Below are positions 45,182 to 53,701 of a stretch of 64,000 nucleotides of DNA, piece after piece. Source of the DNA: an uncultured Lachnospiraceae bacterium (lineage in GTDB: Bacteria > Bacillota > Clostridia > Lachnospirales > Lachnospiraceae). The stretch's first letter is position 1. Each line of letters starts with the position of its first letter. The notes below the pieces were generated by a model. It did no database searches and was not told where the DNA came from. It worked only from the letters and a program-made list of their open reading frames with translations. The position numbers were made by a program, and so were the translations under genes. The DNA is taken from assembly GCA_910578345.1 (NCBI GenBank), contig CAJTRA010000009.1, positions 1 to 64,000 on the forward strand, in the 5' to 3' direction.

Positions 45182-45931
45182 CTATCCCTCACATTTGATG
45201 TAGATTGCCGACATATTATCTTTCTCTCCTCTTCTCATACATGCTCCTCCAATCTCCTGCAGCCTGCGCACAATCTGTTCCTCTTTCTGGATCTGCTTTG
45301 GTCGCAAGACATCTGACAGTTCTTTTCTGGTGACACAATGTCTAAATCCATCGCTGCACAGTAACATAGCCTGTCCTTTTCTGATACTTCCGAGCTGAAA
45401 ATCCGGTCTCTCATATCCAAAGCTGCCGACACATTTTGTCAAGACATGTTTTCCCTTTGCATGATCCTTCGTCATACACACAATTTCGGACCTTTGTCTT
45501 TTCTCTTTTCTTCTCCTTTCTCTATGATTTATCCGATATATCCTGCTATCCCCCAAATGCCAGATTATATAGGTTCTCTCCCAGAGAACCAACACTGTCA
45601 TCGTCGTCCCCAGACTGACTTTTTCCTGATGACTGTACTGCAAAAGCTGTTCCTGTATCTGATATACAAGTCGGTCCAGTGATCTTCTAATGACCCAGTA
45701 CGGTTTCCGTCTGCGCACAGCATGCAGCAAAGATTCATAGAACCATTCCTGCAACTGTTGCGTCACATAGCCGCTGGCCATCTCTCCCTGCGCCAAACCA
45801 CCCATACCATCACAGATGGATGCCATTACCACTCTTCCACGAGCGGTTAACACTTGCAACAGCACAACAGAATCCTGATTGCTTTTCGCAGCGCTGCCAC
45901 GTTCCCAATATACTCCTGTCAGATATCTCAT
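45182..45931 (-). CDS. PP2C-family Ser/Thr protein phosphatase
   Basis: A 249-residue phosphatase. Metal and catalytic motifs in order: SNQDS (17-21), DGMGG (41-45), LGTTM, LGDSRIYRI, LCSDGF and GEKDNMSAI. A basic insertion (RERRRKEKRQR) sits after the GDSR strand, a region that varies in the family. It probably reverses the action of the adjacent kinase. It is the first gene of the cassette, with its own promoter and a leader of about 140 bases. Confidence 0.93.
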   Translation of the reverse strand: MRYLTGVYWERGSAAKSNQDSVVLLQVLTARGRVVMASICDGMGGLAQGEMASGYVTQQLQEWFYESLLHAVRRRKPYWVIRRSLDRLVYQIQEQLLQYSHQEKVSLGTTMTVLVLWERTYIIWHLGDSRIYRINHRERRRKEKRQRSEIVCMTKDHAKGKHVLTKCVGSFGYERPDFQLGSIRKGQAMLLCSDGFRHCVTRKELSDVLRPKQIQKEEQIVRRLQEIGGACMRRGEKDNMSAIYIKCEG

Positions 45932-46076
45932 ATTCCTATCCTTTTATGAACGCTGTTTTCCTATTGACTGTTTAAAACTTCATTCCAGTTGAATGATCGC
46001 GGGACCCCGCTGAATCTGCCTGCATAACGGCAGGTATTAGAAAATAAAGATCTCAAAAGAATTTATTTATAATGCT
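45932..46076 (-). promoter_or_regulatory. Structured leader of the phosphatase-kinase-coiled-coil cassette
   Basis: On the minus strand the leader contains hairpins CCTGC-CGTTAT-GCAGG and GCGGG-GT-CCCGC separated by about 7 bases, then an unpaired stretch up to the RBS. It does not match a riboswitch class I can name. Function unknown. Confidence 0.4.
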
Positions 46077-46104
46077 ATTATACTATATACGTAAATTAAG
46101 TCAA
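46077..46104 (-). promoter_or_regulatory. Promoter of the phosphatase-kinase-coiled-coil cassette
   Basis: Minus-strand TTGACT (46104-46099), 16 bases, TATAAT (46082-46077). It lies just beyond the rseP terminator, so the cassette is transcribed separately from rseP. Confidence 0.75.
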
Positions 46105-46141
46105 GGACCAATATTGGCAGAGAAATGCCCCTTGAAGGCCA

Positions 46142-46176
46142 TACAAACAAAACAGGCTGGTACTACTGTACCAGCC
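46142..46176 (-). terminator. Terminator at the end of rseP
   Basis: GGCTGGTAC (46155-46163) and GTACCAGCC (46168-46176) form a perfect 9-bp stem with a 4-base loop; on the minus strand TGTTTTGTTT follows. The first arm encodes the last rseP codons (RLVQ stop). It closes the pyrH-to-rseP series. Confidence 0.85.
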
Positions 46177-47341
46177 GCATGATATCATTATACATGATGA
46201 ATACCATCAACACCATAAGTACTACCAGTCCTGCAAAATGAACCATCCCTTCTTTTTCAGGAGAGATTGGCTTGCCCCGCACTACTTCCACAAACATGAA
46301 CAGAAGCCTTCCGCCATCCAACGCCGGAAGCGGAAGCAGATTGAGAATCCCCAGATTGACTGATAACAGCACAATGATCTCCAACATAGTCAGGATTGCC
46401 GAGGAAGTTCCATAATTTTCTTCTGCCTGGTCATAACTCTCTCCCACAAACTGTGCAATGCCGATCGGCCCCGATACATCATCTTTCGTAACCTTTCCAC
46501 GGATCAACATCCCCAGACTCTTGTAGGTAGTCTTCACATAATATTGCACTTCATAAAGACCATATTGAAATACCTGCAGCGGATTACATTTCAGATACTC
46601 GCCTGCCCCGACAAACCCCATATAATAACGCCCTGTCTGCACATCATAGCGCGGCTGTACCCTGGCGACGCCTTTCTCACCGTTCCGCTCATAATGTACC
46701 TCCAGCTCTTCTCCCTGATTCAAGGAAGAGAGCACCACCACCTCACGATAAAAGTGAATCTTCTCATGATTAATCTGCGTAATGGTATCTCCTGGCTGTA
46801 ATCCTGCCTCCTCAGCCGCAGAGCTCTCAGATAATTGCCCGATCACCGGAAGATCCGCTCCTGAAAATGCTGTCAGCACCACTGCCACAACAAACGCAAG
46901 AATAAAATTAAAGAAAGGTCCCGCAAACACCGTGGCAATGCGCTTCCAAACTCCTGCTTCCGGAAAGGCAACGCCTTCTGCACACGTCCATTGCTCAGCC
47001 GCCCCCGGTTCTATCAGCTCAGCCCCCATCTCACCGCCTGTCAGACTGCGCATACCATCCGGCTCTTCCTTTTCCTCCTGCATCACGCAATCCTCACCGT
47101 CAAACATACAGGCCCCGCCGATTGGCAGCAGTTTCAGTGAATACTTGATTCCTCCCTTAACATAAGAAAACAACGTCGGACCCATTCCCACTGAAAACTC
47201 GACTACACGAATGCCGTTCCTTCTACCAATGATAAAGTGACCCAGCTCATGTGAGATCACCACGATGCTAAAAATAACGATAAATAAGATAATTGTTCTG
47301 ATCAAAATATTATTCTCCAAATTTCTGTTTAATATATTCAT
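46163..47341 (-). CDS. rseP: Site-2 intramembrane metalloprotease RseP/RasP
   Basis: An M50 zinc protease of up to 392 residues. The active site VISHELGHFIIG lies in the first membrane helix; a PDZ domain follows (about 165-245, LQPGDTITQINHEKI); the second metal site is in NLLPLPALDGGRLLFM, and the C-terminal helix is hydrophobic. An insertion of about 45 residues after LLPIGGACMFDGED is somewhat long. Such proteases cut membrane anti-sigma factors or signal-peptide remnants. The ATG at 47341 lies 32 bases inside dxr with no good RBS; a TTG at 47305 has GGAG 9 bases upstream and may be the true start. Confidence 0.93.
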   Translation of the reverse strand: MNILNRNLENNILIRTIILFIVIFSIVVISHELGHFIIGRRNGIRVVEFSVGMGPTLFSYVKGGIKYSLKLLPIGGACMFDGEDCVMQEEKEEPDGMRSLTGGEMGAELIEPGAAEQWTCAEGVAFPEAGVWKRIATVFAGPFFNFILAFVVAVVLTAFSGADLPVIGQLSESSAAEEAGLQPGDTITQINHEKIHFYREVVVLSSLNQGEELEVHYERNGEKGVARVQPRYDVQTGRYYMGFVGAGEYLKCNPLQVFQYGLYEVQYYVKTTYKSLGMLIRGKVTKDDVSGPIGIAQFVGESYDQAEENYGTSSAILTMLEIIVLLSVNLGILNLLPLPALDGGRLLFMFVEVVRGKPISPEKEGMVHFAGLVVLMVLMVFIMYNDIMRLVQ

Positions 47342-48458
47342 AGGTAAGCATTTCTGCTTCCAAGATCTGCTCTACATCCGGATGGTCTATCACTTTATGA
47401 TGTTCCATCGAACTTTCGATCAATTCCGGTATCTGCAGAAATGTAATCTTCTTCTGTAAGAACAGCGCTACAGCTCTCTCATTCGCCGCATTAAACACTG
47501 TCGGGAGCGTCCCGCCAGCCTCAGCCGCCCGGTACGCAAGCGCGAGCCCCCGGAACGTCTCGGTATCCGGCTTCTCAAACGTAAGCTGTCCCAACTGAAA
47601 GAAATCCACTCTTCCTGTATCCATCGGCCGTCTGTCTGGATAAAAAAGTGCATATTGGATCGGCAGTTTCATATCCGGCACGCCAAGCTGCGCCATAATG
47701 CCGCCATCCACATATTCCACCGCTGAGTGAAGTATGCTCTGCGGATGCACGACTACCTGAATCTGTTCCAACGCTACATCAAACAGCCATTTTGCCTCCA
47801 TAACTTCCAGACCCTTATTGACCAGGGAGGCCGAATCGATCGTGACCTTTTTCCCCATAGACCAGTTCGGATGCTTCAGGGCGTCTTCCACTGTCATGGC
47901 AGACAATTGTTCCCTTGTCTTGCCTCGAAACGGTCCGCCAGAAGCCGTCAGAAGAACCTTGCTGACACGATTTCGGTTCTCTCCATGCATCGACTGGAAG
48001 ATCGCACTATGCTCGCTGTCCACTGGAAGGATCGATACTCCCTTTTCAGCCGCCAGCGGCATAATGATATGTCCTGCCGTCACCAAAGTTTCCTTATTGG
48101 CAAGCGCAATCGTCTTATGATGCTCGATCGCCGCGATCGTGGGCCTAATACCGATCATTCCCACAATTGCCGTCACCAATACCTCAGATTCCTCATAAAC
48201 TGCTGTTTCCAGCAATCCTTCCATCCCACAGACCACACGCACTGACAGGTCAGCCAGCCGTTCCCTCAGATCTTTCGCTGCCTTTTCTGACCACATCGCC
48301 GCCAGAGCCGGATGAAATTCCCTCACCTGCTGCTCCATCAGATCCACATTTGTGCCGGCTGCCAGAGCTACCACCTGCAGGTCCTTCTCTTTCCTTACAA
48401 TTTCCAGTGTCTGTGTTCCGATGGAACCTGTAGAACCCAGTATCGCAATCTTCTTCAT
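47310..48458 (-). CDS. dxr: 1-deoxy-D-xylulose 5-phosphate reductoisomerase
   Basis: A 382-residue Dxr, second enzyme of the MEP pathway, NADPH-dependent. The nucleotide-binding ILGSTGSIGTQTLEI opens it; NKETLVTAGHI, PVDSEHSAIFQ and GGPF belong to the catalytic region. ATG 48458 has GGAGGG 8 bases upstream. It lies directly after cdsA and before rseP, the usual order. Confidence 0.96.
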   Translation of the reverse strand: MKKIAILGSTGSIGTQTLEIVRKEKDLQVVALAAGTNVDLMEQQVREFHPALAAMWSEKAAKDLRERLADLSVRVVCGMEGLLETAVYEESEVLVTAIVGMIGIRPTIAAIEHHKTIALANKETLVTAGHIIMPLAAEKGVSILPVDSEHSAIFQSMHGENRNRVSKVLLTASGGPFRGKTREQLSAMTVEDALKHPNWSMGKKVTIDSASLVNKGLEVMEAKWLFDVALEQIQVVVHPQSILHSAVEYVDGGIMAQLGVPDMKLPIQYALFYPDRRPMDTGRVDFFQLGQLTFEKPDTETFRGLALAYRAAEAGGTLPTVFNAANERAVALFLQKKITFLQIPELIESSMEHHKVIDHPDVEQILEAEMLTYEYIKQKFGE

Positions 48459-48484
48459 CTGTATGCCCTCCGCATCTACTTCTC

Positions 48485-49408
48485 TCACCCGATAAACATC
48501 AATCCAATAAAGATCAGCGGCGCAGCAATGATCACGCTGTCAAATCGATCCATGATGCCCCCGTGTCCCGGAATCAGCCTGCCATAATCCTTAATCTCAT
48601 GATCCCTCTTGATCGCCGACGCTGCCAGATCACCTACCATGGATACCAGCGCCCCCAGTGCCCCCAGCACCGCCACTAAGAGCAGTGAAAGTGCCGCCTG
48701 TGAATAACGGTTGACTGCAAAATTCGTGTAGAGCACGAACAGGAGCGCAGCGCCTACCACTCCTCCCACAGCGCCCTCTATCGATTTCTTAGGACTCAAT
48801 TTCGGTGTCATCTTATGCCTGCCAATCAACATACCCACCGCATAGGCACAGGTATCACTCCCCCAGGAACACAGGAAAATAAACCAGACCAGATAATTTC
48901 CGTGCTCAAATCCTTCCCTCGTCAGATAAATAAAAGAAAGCATAACCGGAGCATACAACCAGGAAAACATTGCCGCCATAACCTGAGATGCCCTGTACCG
49001 TGGAAACGTAAACACGTAAGTAAAGAGAAACACAATCATTGTAATCACGACAGCTATCATGATAACTGGGTATACCAGTTGCAATCTTTCTCCCTTTTCG
49101 CTGCCATAATGTAATGCCAGAAAAAGCAGAACATAGTACAATACCGTCATGATTATGCCGACCCATTCCGGAGCACTCAAATGATACCGGTTCTCATGAA
49201 GTCCCCTCGTTCCCGTGCTCTTCACTGCCTTATGCCTCCCATGCACATCTGCATTTATCTTATGTACTCCACATGCTTTCGTCAATTCCCGGTAGGCAGT
49301 CAGAGAGACAAGGCACAACACCAGCGCAAGAATCCTTCCGCCTGACATGATCGTTGCCAGTGCAAGAATCACCAGCAGAATACCGCTCAATAATCTAGTA
49401 CGAAACAT
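48485..49408 (-). CDS. cdsA: Phosphatidate cytidylyltransferase
   Basis: A 307-residue membrane enzyme making CDP-diacylglycerol for phospholipid synthesis. Many hydrophobic segments and the C-terminal signature (GHGGIMDRFDSVIIAAPLIF) with SMVGDLAASAIKRDHEIKD are diagnostic. About 30 polar residues (HGRHKAVKSTGTRGLHENR region, near 55-80) form an extra loop between the second and third hydrophobic segments. It is 14 bases after uppS. Confidence 0.95.
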   Translation of the reverse strand: MFRTRLLSGILLVILALATIMSGGRILALVLCLVSLTAYRELTKACGVHKINADVHGRHKAVKSTGTRGLHENRYHLSAPEWVGIIMTVLYYVLLFLALHYGSEKGERLQLVYPVIMIAVVITMIVFLFTYVFTFPRYRASQVMAAMFSWLYAPVMLSFIYLTREGFEHGNYLVWFIFLCSWGSDTCAYAVGMLIGRHKMTPKLSPKKSIEGAVGGVVGAALLFVLYTNFAVNRYSQAALSLLLVAVLGALGALVSMVGDLAASAIKRDHEIKDYGRLIPGHGGIMDRFDSVIIAAPLIFIGLMFIG

Positions 49409-49422
49409 CTCTCCGCTCCTTC

Positions 49423-50142
49423 CTACTCTTCTTTGACCAGACCATACCGTCTGTCTCTCTTATTATATGCGGCAATCGCTTTCTCTAATTCTTCCTTGGA
49501 AAAATCCGGCCATGCAATCGGTGTAAAATATAATTCCGTATAAGCAAGCTGCCATAACAAGAAATTTGAAATCCTCTGCTCGTTACATGTACGAATCAAC
49601 AGATCCGGTTCCGGAATCCCTTTGGTATCTAAAGCTTCACTGATCATCTCTTCCGTGACGGCATCGGCAGCTATGCGGCCCTCCGCCACCTCTTTCGCCA
49701 GTTTCTGTACAGCACGGACAATCTCATCCCTGCCTCCATAATTAATAGCGATCTGAAAGTGCAGTCCCGTATTGTTCCGCGTCGCTTCCTCTAACTGCTC
49801 CATACGCTTCCTGATATCCGCATCAAGTCTGGATTTTTCGCCAATAATACGAACACACATATTATTTTTTGCTGCCGTTTTCAGACAGGTCTTCATATAA
49901 TTGCGCAACAGTCCCATCAGTGCATCTACTTCATCCTTCGGCCTGTTCCAGTTTTCTGTGCTGAAAGCATAGACGGTCAGATACTGTATCCCCATGCGAT
50001 AAGCCTCCTCACAGATTGTTTCAACTGTCTTTGCCCCCTGCACATGTCCATAATTACGCGGCATACCTTTGCTCTTTGCCCATCTGCCGTTTCCATCCAA
50101 AATGATCGCCACATGATTCGGAATCTTTATCCCCTCTTCCAT
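49423..50142 (-). CDS. uppS: Undecaprenyl diphosphate synthase
   Basis: A 239-residue cis-prenyltransferase that builds the C55 lipid carrier for cell-wall synthesis. HVAIILDGNGRWAKSKG (catalytic Asp) at the start, and YAFSTENWNRP, NYGGRDEIV and PDLLIRTCNEQRISNF further on. The last usually reads RTSGE(Q/M)RLSNF; here TCNEQRISNF, a conservative variation. AGGAGG precedes the ATG. A 164-base gap separates it from frr. Confidence 0.95.
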   Translation of the reverse strand: MEEGIKIPNHVAIILDGNGRWAKSKGMPRNYGHVQGAKTVETICEEAYRMGIQYLTVYAFSTENWNRPKDEVDALMGLLRNYMKTCLKTAAKNNMCVRIIGEKSRLDADIRKRMEQLEEATRNNTGLHFQIAINYGGRDEIVRAVQKLAKEVAEGRIAADAVTEEMISEALDTKGIPEPDLLIRTCNEQRISNFLLWQLAYTELYFTPIAWPDFSKEELEKAIAAYNKRDRRYGLVKEE

Positions 50143-50306
50143 AGCTACCTCCTAACCCACATCCGTTCAGCCTCCTCTTTTGCTGTAAGCCGGGCATGGA
50201 ATTGACTAAACGATGCTTTCATCTACATTAGGAAAAGGGACAACAGAATATACTTCCTATATCCTGTAAGCCCCTCTCTACCTGTTTGCTGTAATAGAAC
50301 ACCTTG

Positions 50307-50858
50307 CTATACTGTGAGAATTTCTTTGGATTTCTCTTCCACCAGCTTATCAATATTCTTGATAAACTTATCCGTCATCTTCTGCAGCTTCTCTTCCAAC
50401 TCCTTGATCTCGTCCTCGGAAACCTCCGCCTTCGCTAACTTCTTGAGCGCGTCATTACCGTCACGCCTTGTATTCCGGATCGCGACTTTACCTTCCTCAC
50501 CGCGTTTCTTCACATCCTTAACCAGATCCTTACGGCGTTCCTCTGTCAATTCCGGGAAGATCAGACGAATCACTGCACCATCATTGCTGGGGTTGATCCC
50601 AATATCAGAAGTCATAATCGCTTTCTCTATCGCCTTGATCAATGTCTTTTCCCAGGGTGCAATCTGAATAACCCTTGGCTCTGGAACCGTCACATTACCT
50701 ACCTGCTGGATCGGCGTCGGCGTTCCATAATAGTCTACTCTCAGCTTATCGAGAACATGCGGATTTGCACGTCCTGCACGGATGGTCGCCAAATCCCCTT
50801 CCAGAAAATCATAAGATTTCTGCATCTTCTCCTCATAAGGTTTTAATCTCTCATCCAT
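50307..50858 (-). CDS. frr: Ribosome recycling factor
   Basis: A 183-residue RRF that splits post-termination ribosomes with EF-G. Typical elements: IRAGRANPHVLDKLRVDYYG, APWEKTLIKAIEKAI and LTEERRKDLVKDVKK. Length is normal. GGAGGGG precedes the ATG; 22 bases after pyrH. Confidence 0.96.
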   Translation of the reverse strand: MDERLKPYEEKMQKSYDFLEGDLATIRAGRANPHVLDKLRVDYYGTPTPIQQVGNVTVPEPRVIQIAPWEKTLIKAIEKAIMTSDIGINPSNDGAVIRLIFPELTEERRKDLVKDVKKRGEEGKVAIRNTRRDGNDALKKLAKAEVSEDEIKELEEKLQKMTDKFIKNIDKLVEEKSKEILTV

Positions 50859-50880
50859 AGTACCCCTCCATTTTATTCGT

Positions 50881-51576
50881 TCAAACAGTCACTTTCGTAC
50901 CATTAAACTCACCCTTTACAGCATTCACAATACTGTTATCTTCCTTTAAGGCAAACACCCACATTGGCATCTTATTATCTCTGGCCATGATTGAAGCCGT
51001 CATATCCACTACCTGCAGATTCTTCTCAATCACTTCCTCAATGGATACTTCCTCATACTTCTTCGCATCAGGATTACACCTTGGATCGCTGTCATATACA
51101 CCGTCCACTGCCTTAGCAAGCAGGATCACATCGGCGTCTACCTCGACCGCACGTAACACCACACCGGTATCCGTTGAAAAATACGGATGCCCTGTACCGC
51201 CCGCAAAGAAAACTACCATATTTTTTGCAAAATACTTATTTGCCCTGTCCTTGGAAAAAAGTTTCGTAAAAGAACCACATTCAAAGGGCGTCAGAACATT
51301 GGTCATCATCCCTTCGGAACGAAAAATCTCTGACACATAAATACAATTCATAATTGTTGCCAGCATACCGATCTGATCCGCTTTCGTTCTGTCGATACTG
51401 TCGCTGGAACGACCGCGCCAAAAATTACCGCCGCCAATCACAATCCCTACCTGAATGCCATCCTCAACCAATTCCTTTACCTGTACGGCTACATCCCGCA
51501 CGGTATCCTCGTCAAATCCGGTCTTCTTATCACCCGCCAAAGCCTCTCCGCTTAATTTCAACAGTATACGCTGCAT
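50881..51576 (-). CDS. pyrH: UMP kinase
   Basis: A 231-residue hexameric UMP kinase of the amino-acid-kinase fold. LLKLSGEALAG, VIGGGNFWRG and FAGGTGHPYFSTDT are diagnostic. It makes UDP for nucleic acid and cell-wall precursors and heads the pyrH-frr-uppS-cdsA-dxr-rseP series. RBS GGGAGAAG is present. About 107 bases separate it from the bactofilin gene upstream. Confidence 0.96.
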   Translation of the reverse strand: MQRILLKLSGEALAGDKKTGFDEDTVRDVAVQVKELVEDGIQVGIVIGGGNFWRGRSSDSIDRTKADQIGMLATIMNCIYVSEIFRSEGMMTNVLTPFECGSFTKLFSKDRANKYFAKNMVVFFAGGTGHPYFSTDTGVVLRAVEVDADVILLAKAVDGVYDSDPRCNPDAKKYEEVSIEEVIEKNLQVVDMTASIMARDNKMPMWVFALKEDNSIVNAVKGEFNGTKVTV

Positions 51577-51682
51577 ATGCTATCTTCTCCCGTCATACCT
51601 TGCTGCCTTCTCCTGTGACAGACTATAAGTTACTCCTGTCACAAACAGCACCCCATAAGTCTCCCACTACAAACCGTCATTC

Positions 51683-52675
51683 TCATTTCTTTTTCTTGAA
51701 CTCTTCAAAGAAGGTAGACGGATTGATATCTGCATAGCACTGAGAACACAATCCTTCGATCACCGCACCGTTATTGATCTGTACCGATTTGGATTTGATA
51801 TTACCCATCACAATAGCCGTCGTATCCAGAATAACCGGTCCATGCACATCGATATCACCCTTAACCGCACCTGCGATCACTGCACTGGTCGCTGAAATAT
51901 TACCAATCACAACCGAACTCTGTCCGATCTTAACACTGCCGTCACTGTTCACTTCACCGGCGATCTTAGCGCCCTCGGCATAAATCTCTGCCGCCTTGGA
52001 ATTACCCTGGATTGTACCTGTAATATTCAGCTTTCCGTAAATATCAAGATTTCCGTTAACCGTACCAATCAGTTCCATAGATCCCTGTGATACAATATCA
52101 CCTGTGATCGTCATTCCCTCTGTTACTACTGCTGTCTCATCCACTGCTACGCGATTAACCTGCATATCCATATTCTCTTCTTCCTCCCCTTCCGGCAAAG
52201 ATACTACCTCATCTGCTGCTGTCTCTATTTCTGTCTCCGTCTCTGGTTCTGCTGCAGGTTCTGACTGCACGGACATATCATCTTCTTCCATCTCAGGAAT
52301 CTGCTCTTCTTCATAAGCTTCTGAAACCGACTCCTCCAACAGCTCCTCACTGTCTGTAAACTCTGCATTCTCTTCCACAAGCAGTTCTTCCTCAAACAGT
52401 TCCTCTTCTTCCCGGAAAACCTCCTCCACCGGTTCTGCTTCTTCTACCGCAGCTTCTTCCGGCATATCCATGCTATCCAGCTTGTCCAGCATACTGCTGA
52501 TGTCAAACGATTCCGTCCTGTCTGACATCTCCTCCGCCATTGGCACTTCCTGTGCATCGTCCAGCAGCTTCTCCATCTCCTGGTCTTCTGTCATCGCAGC
52601 ATCTAATGCTTCTTCCGGCATCAGTTCATTGACCGCCTGAGATAAATCCTCCTTCAAATCTGAGAAAAACCCCAT
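51683..52675 (-). CDS. Bactofilin-type polymer-forming protein with long acidic N-terminus
   Basis: A 330-residue protein. The C-terminal third (about 185-310) is a bactofilin domain of short beta-helix turns (MTITGDIVSQGSMELIGTVN, then repeated GxIxGxxxxx units such as GAVKGDIDVHGPVI). The first 180 residues are Glu/Asp-rich and disordered-looking, with little hydrophobic content. The C-terminus is basic (FKKKK). Bactofilins form membrane-associated filaments that can position cell-wall enzymes. ATG 52675 follows GGAGGATG. The upstream polysaccharide deacetylase, 18 bases away, is a plausible partner. Confidence 0.88.
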   Translation of the reverse strand: MGFFSDLKEDLSQAVNELMPEEALDAAMTEDQEMEKLLDDAQEVPMAEEMSDRTESFDISSMLDKLDSMDMPEEAAVEEAEPVEEVFREEEELFEEELLVEENAEFTDSEELLEESVSEAYEEEQIPEMEEDDMSVQSEPAAEPETETEIETAADEVVSLPEGEEEENMDMQVNRVAVDETAVVTEGMTITGDIVSQGSMELIGTVNGNLDIYGKLNITGTIQGNSKAAEIYAEGAKIAGEVNSDGSVKIGQSSVVIGNISATSAVIAGAVKGDIDVHGPVILDTTAIVMGNIKSKSVQINNGAVIEGLCSQCYADINPSTFFEEFKKKK

Positions 52676-52693
52676 TCCCACATCCTCCATTCT

Positions 52694-53656
52694 TTAGTCA
52701 TTACTTATATGATGAATCGGTTCCGTATCGTCTGTGATCGGAACGATCTTCGTATCTTCCATTGCCTGAATCGCCTCAATCAGCGCAGGCAGCGCCTCGA
52801 CTGTCGTCTTCTTTTCATAGGCATCATGCATCAAAATGATCGCTTCTTCATACTTCCAAAGATTCGCCGTGCAGTTTCTGACAATATTATCCGGACTGAT
52901 ATAAGCACTAGATGCATCACCAGAAGAAACATTCCAGTCAAAATAGGAAATATCCTGCTCATCCAGATACGAGATCAGCTCATGCATATCCACTCTGCTC
53001 ACCGTATTGCTGCTGCCACCCGGAAATCTGCAATACCTGCACCAGACACCTGTAATGTCATATAAAAACTCCTGCAGTCTGCTCAAATCGGCGCTATAAC
53101 TCTCCACCGTCTGATAGATCTCATTGTACTTATGACTGTACGAATGCATCGCTAACGTATGTCCTTCTTCCACAATCCTTTTATATAACGGCAGGTATTC
53201 TTCTTCCTCTTTTCCTACAACAAAAAAAGTTGCTTTCACATCATATTCTGCCAATATGTCCAGAATCTGTCCCGTATGACTGCTGGGCCCATCATCAAAT
53301 GTCAGATAGACTCTGCGGACGTCCGCTTCTTCTTCCGGCATCTGCCTGTCCTCAGCAGCAGAACGCTCTCTGTCAGACTCATTCACCTCTGAAACAGTAT
53401 ACAGCGGCATCTGTTCATCTTCCAGCGCATTCTGCTCAGGCGTCTGATTCATAACAGATGTTGTTTCCAAGATGGCAATCGCTTCCTGCAGCTTCCCTGT
53501 CACGATATAGAGCCTGACTCCCAGAAAAACACATACGATCAGCAGAATCAATATCACGGAAAACGGAACCATGATAATCAGTCTCTTCAGCAGGCGAACC
53601 CGTCTGCGTTTCGCCATTTGTTCTTCCTCTTCCAGTTCGGCATCCGTCTGTGCCAT
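52694..53656 (-). CDS. Membrane-anchored polysaccharide deacetylase
   Basis: A 320-residue protein with one N-terminal membrane segment (about 28-50, IIMVPFSVILILLIVCVFLG), a spacer of about 65 residues and a NodB/PgdA domain. The metal and catalytic motifs are VYLTFDDGPSS, LAMHSYSHKY, and FRFPGG-like CRFPGGSSN; the IILMHDAY motif closes it. It likely removes acetyl groups from peptidoglycan amino sugars outside the membrane. It is co-transcribed with the bactofilin gene. Confidence 0.93.
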   Translation of the reverse strand: MAQTDAELEEEEQMAKRRRVRLLKRLIIMVPFSVILILLIVCVFLGVRLYIVTGKLQEAIAILETTSVMNQTPEQNALEDEQMPLYTVSEVNESDRERSAAEDRQMPEEEADVRRVYLTFDDGPSSHTGQILDILAEYDVKATFFVVGKEEEEYLPLYKRIVEEGHTLAMHSYSHKYNEIYQTVESYSADLSRLQEFLYDITGVWCRYCRFPGGSSNTVSRVDMHELISYLDEQDISYFDWNVSSGDASSAYISPDNIVRNCTANLWKYEEAIILMHDAYEKKTTVEALPALIEAIQAMEDTKIVPITDDTEPIHHISND

Positions 53657-53683
53657 TCTTATCTGCCCCTTATTTCATATTCT

Positions 53684-53689
53684 ATTATA
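53684..53689 (-). promoter_or_regulatory. Possible -10 element of the deacetylase-bactofilin unit
   Basis: TATAAT on the minus strand, 28 bases before the ATG, in the short gap after the Gfo/Idh stop. No good -35 hexamer is seen at 16-18 bases, so a regulator may be needed or the call may be wrong. Confidence 0.4.
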
Positions 53690-53701
53690 CTATATCACAT
53701 C

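Noticed and set aside
45932..46076. Cyclic di-GMP riboswitch in the phosphatase leader
   Set aside because: The two hairpins lack the conserved GEMM sequence elements.
50143..50306. A 25-codon frame ending next to uppS, considered as a leader peptide
   Set aside because: It has no RBS and no attenuator-like hairpin; its 3' end simply contains the uppS RBS.
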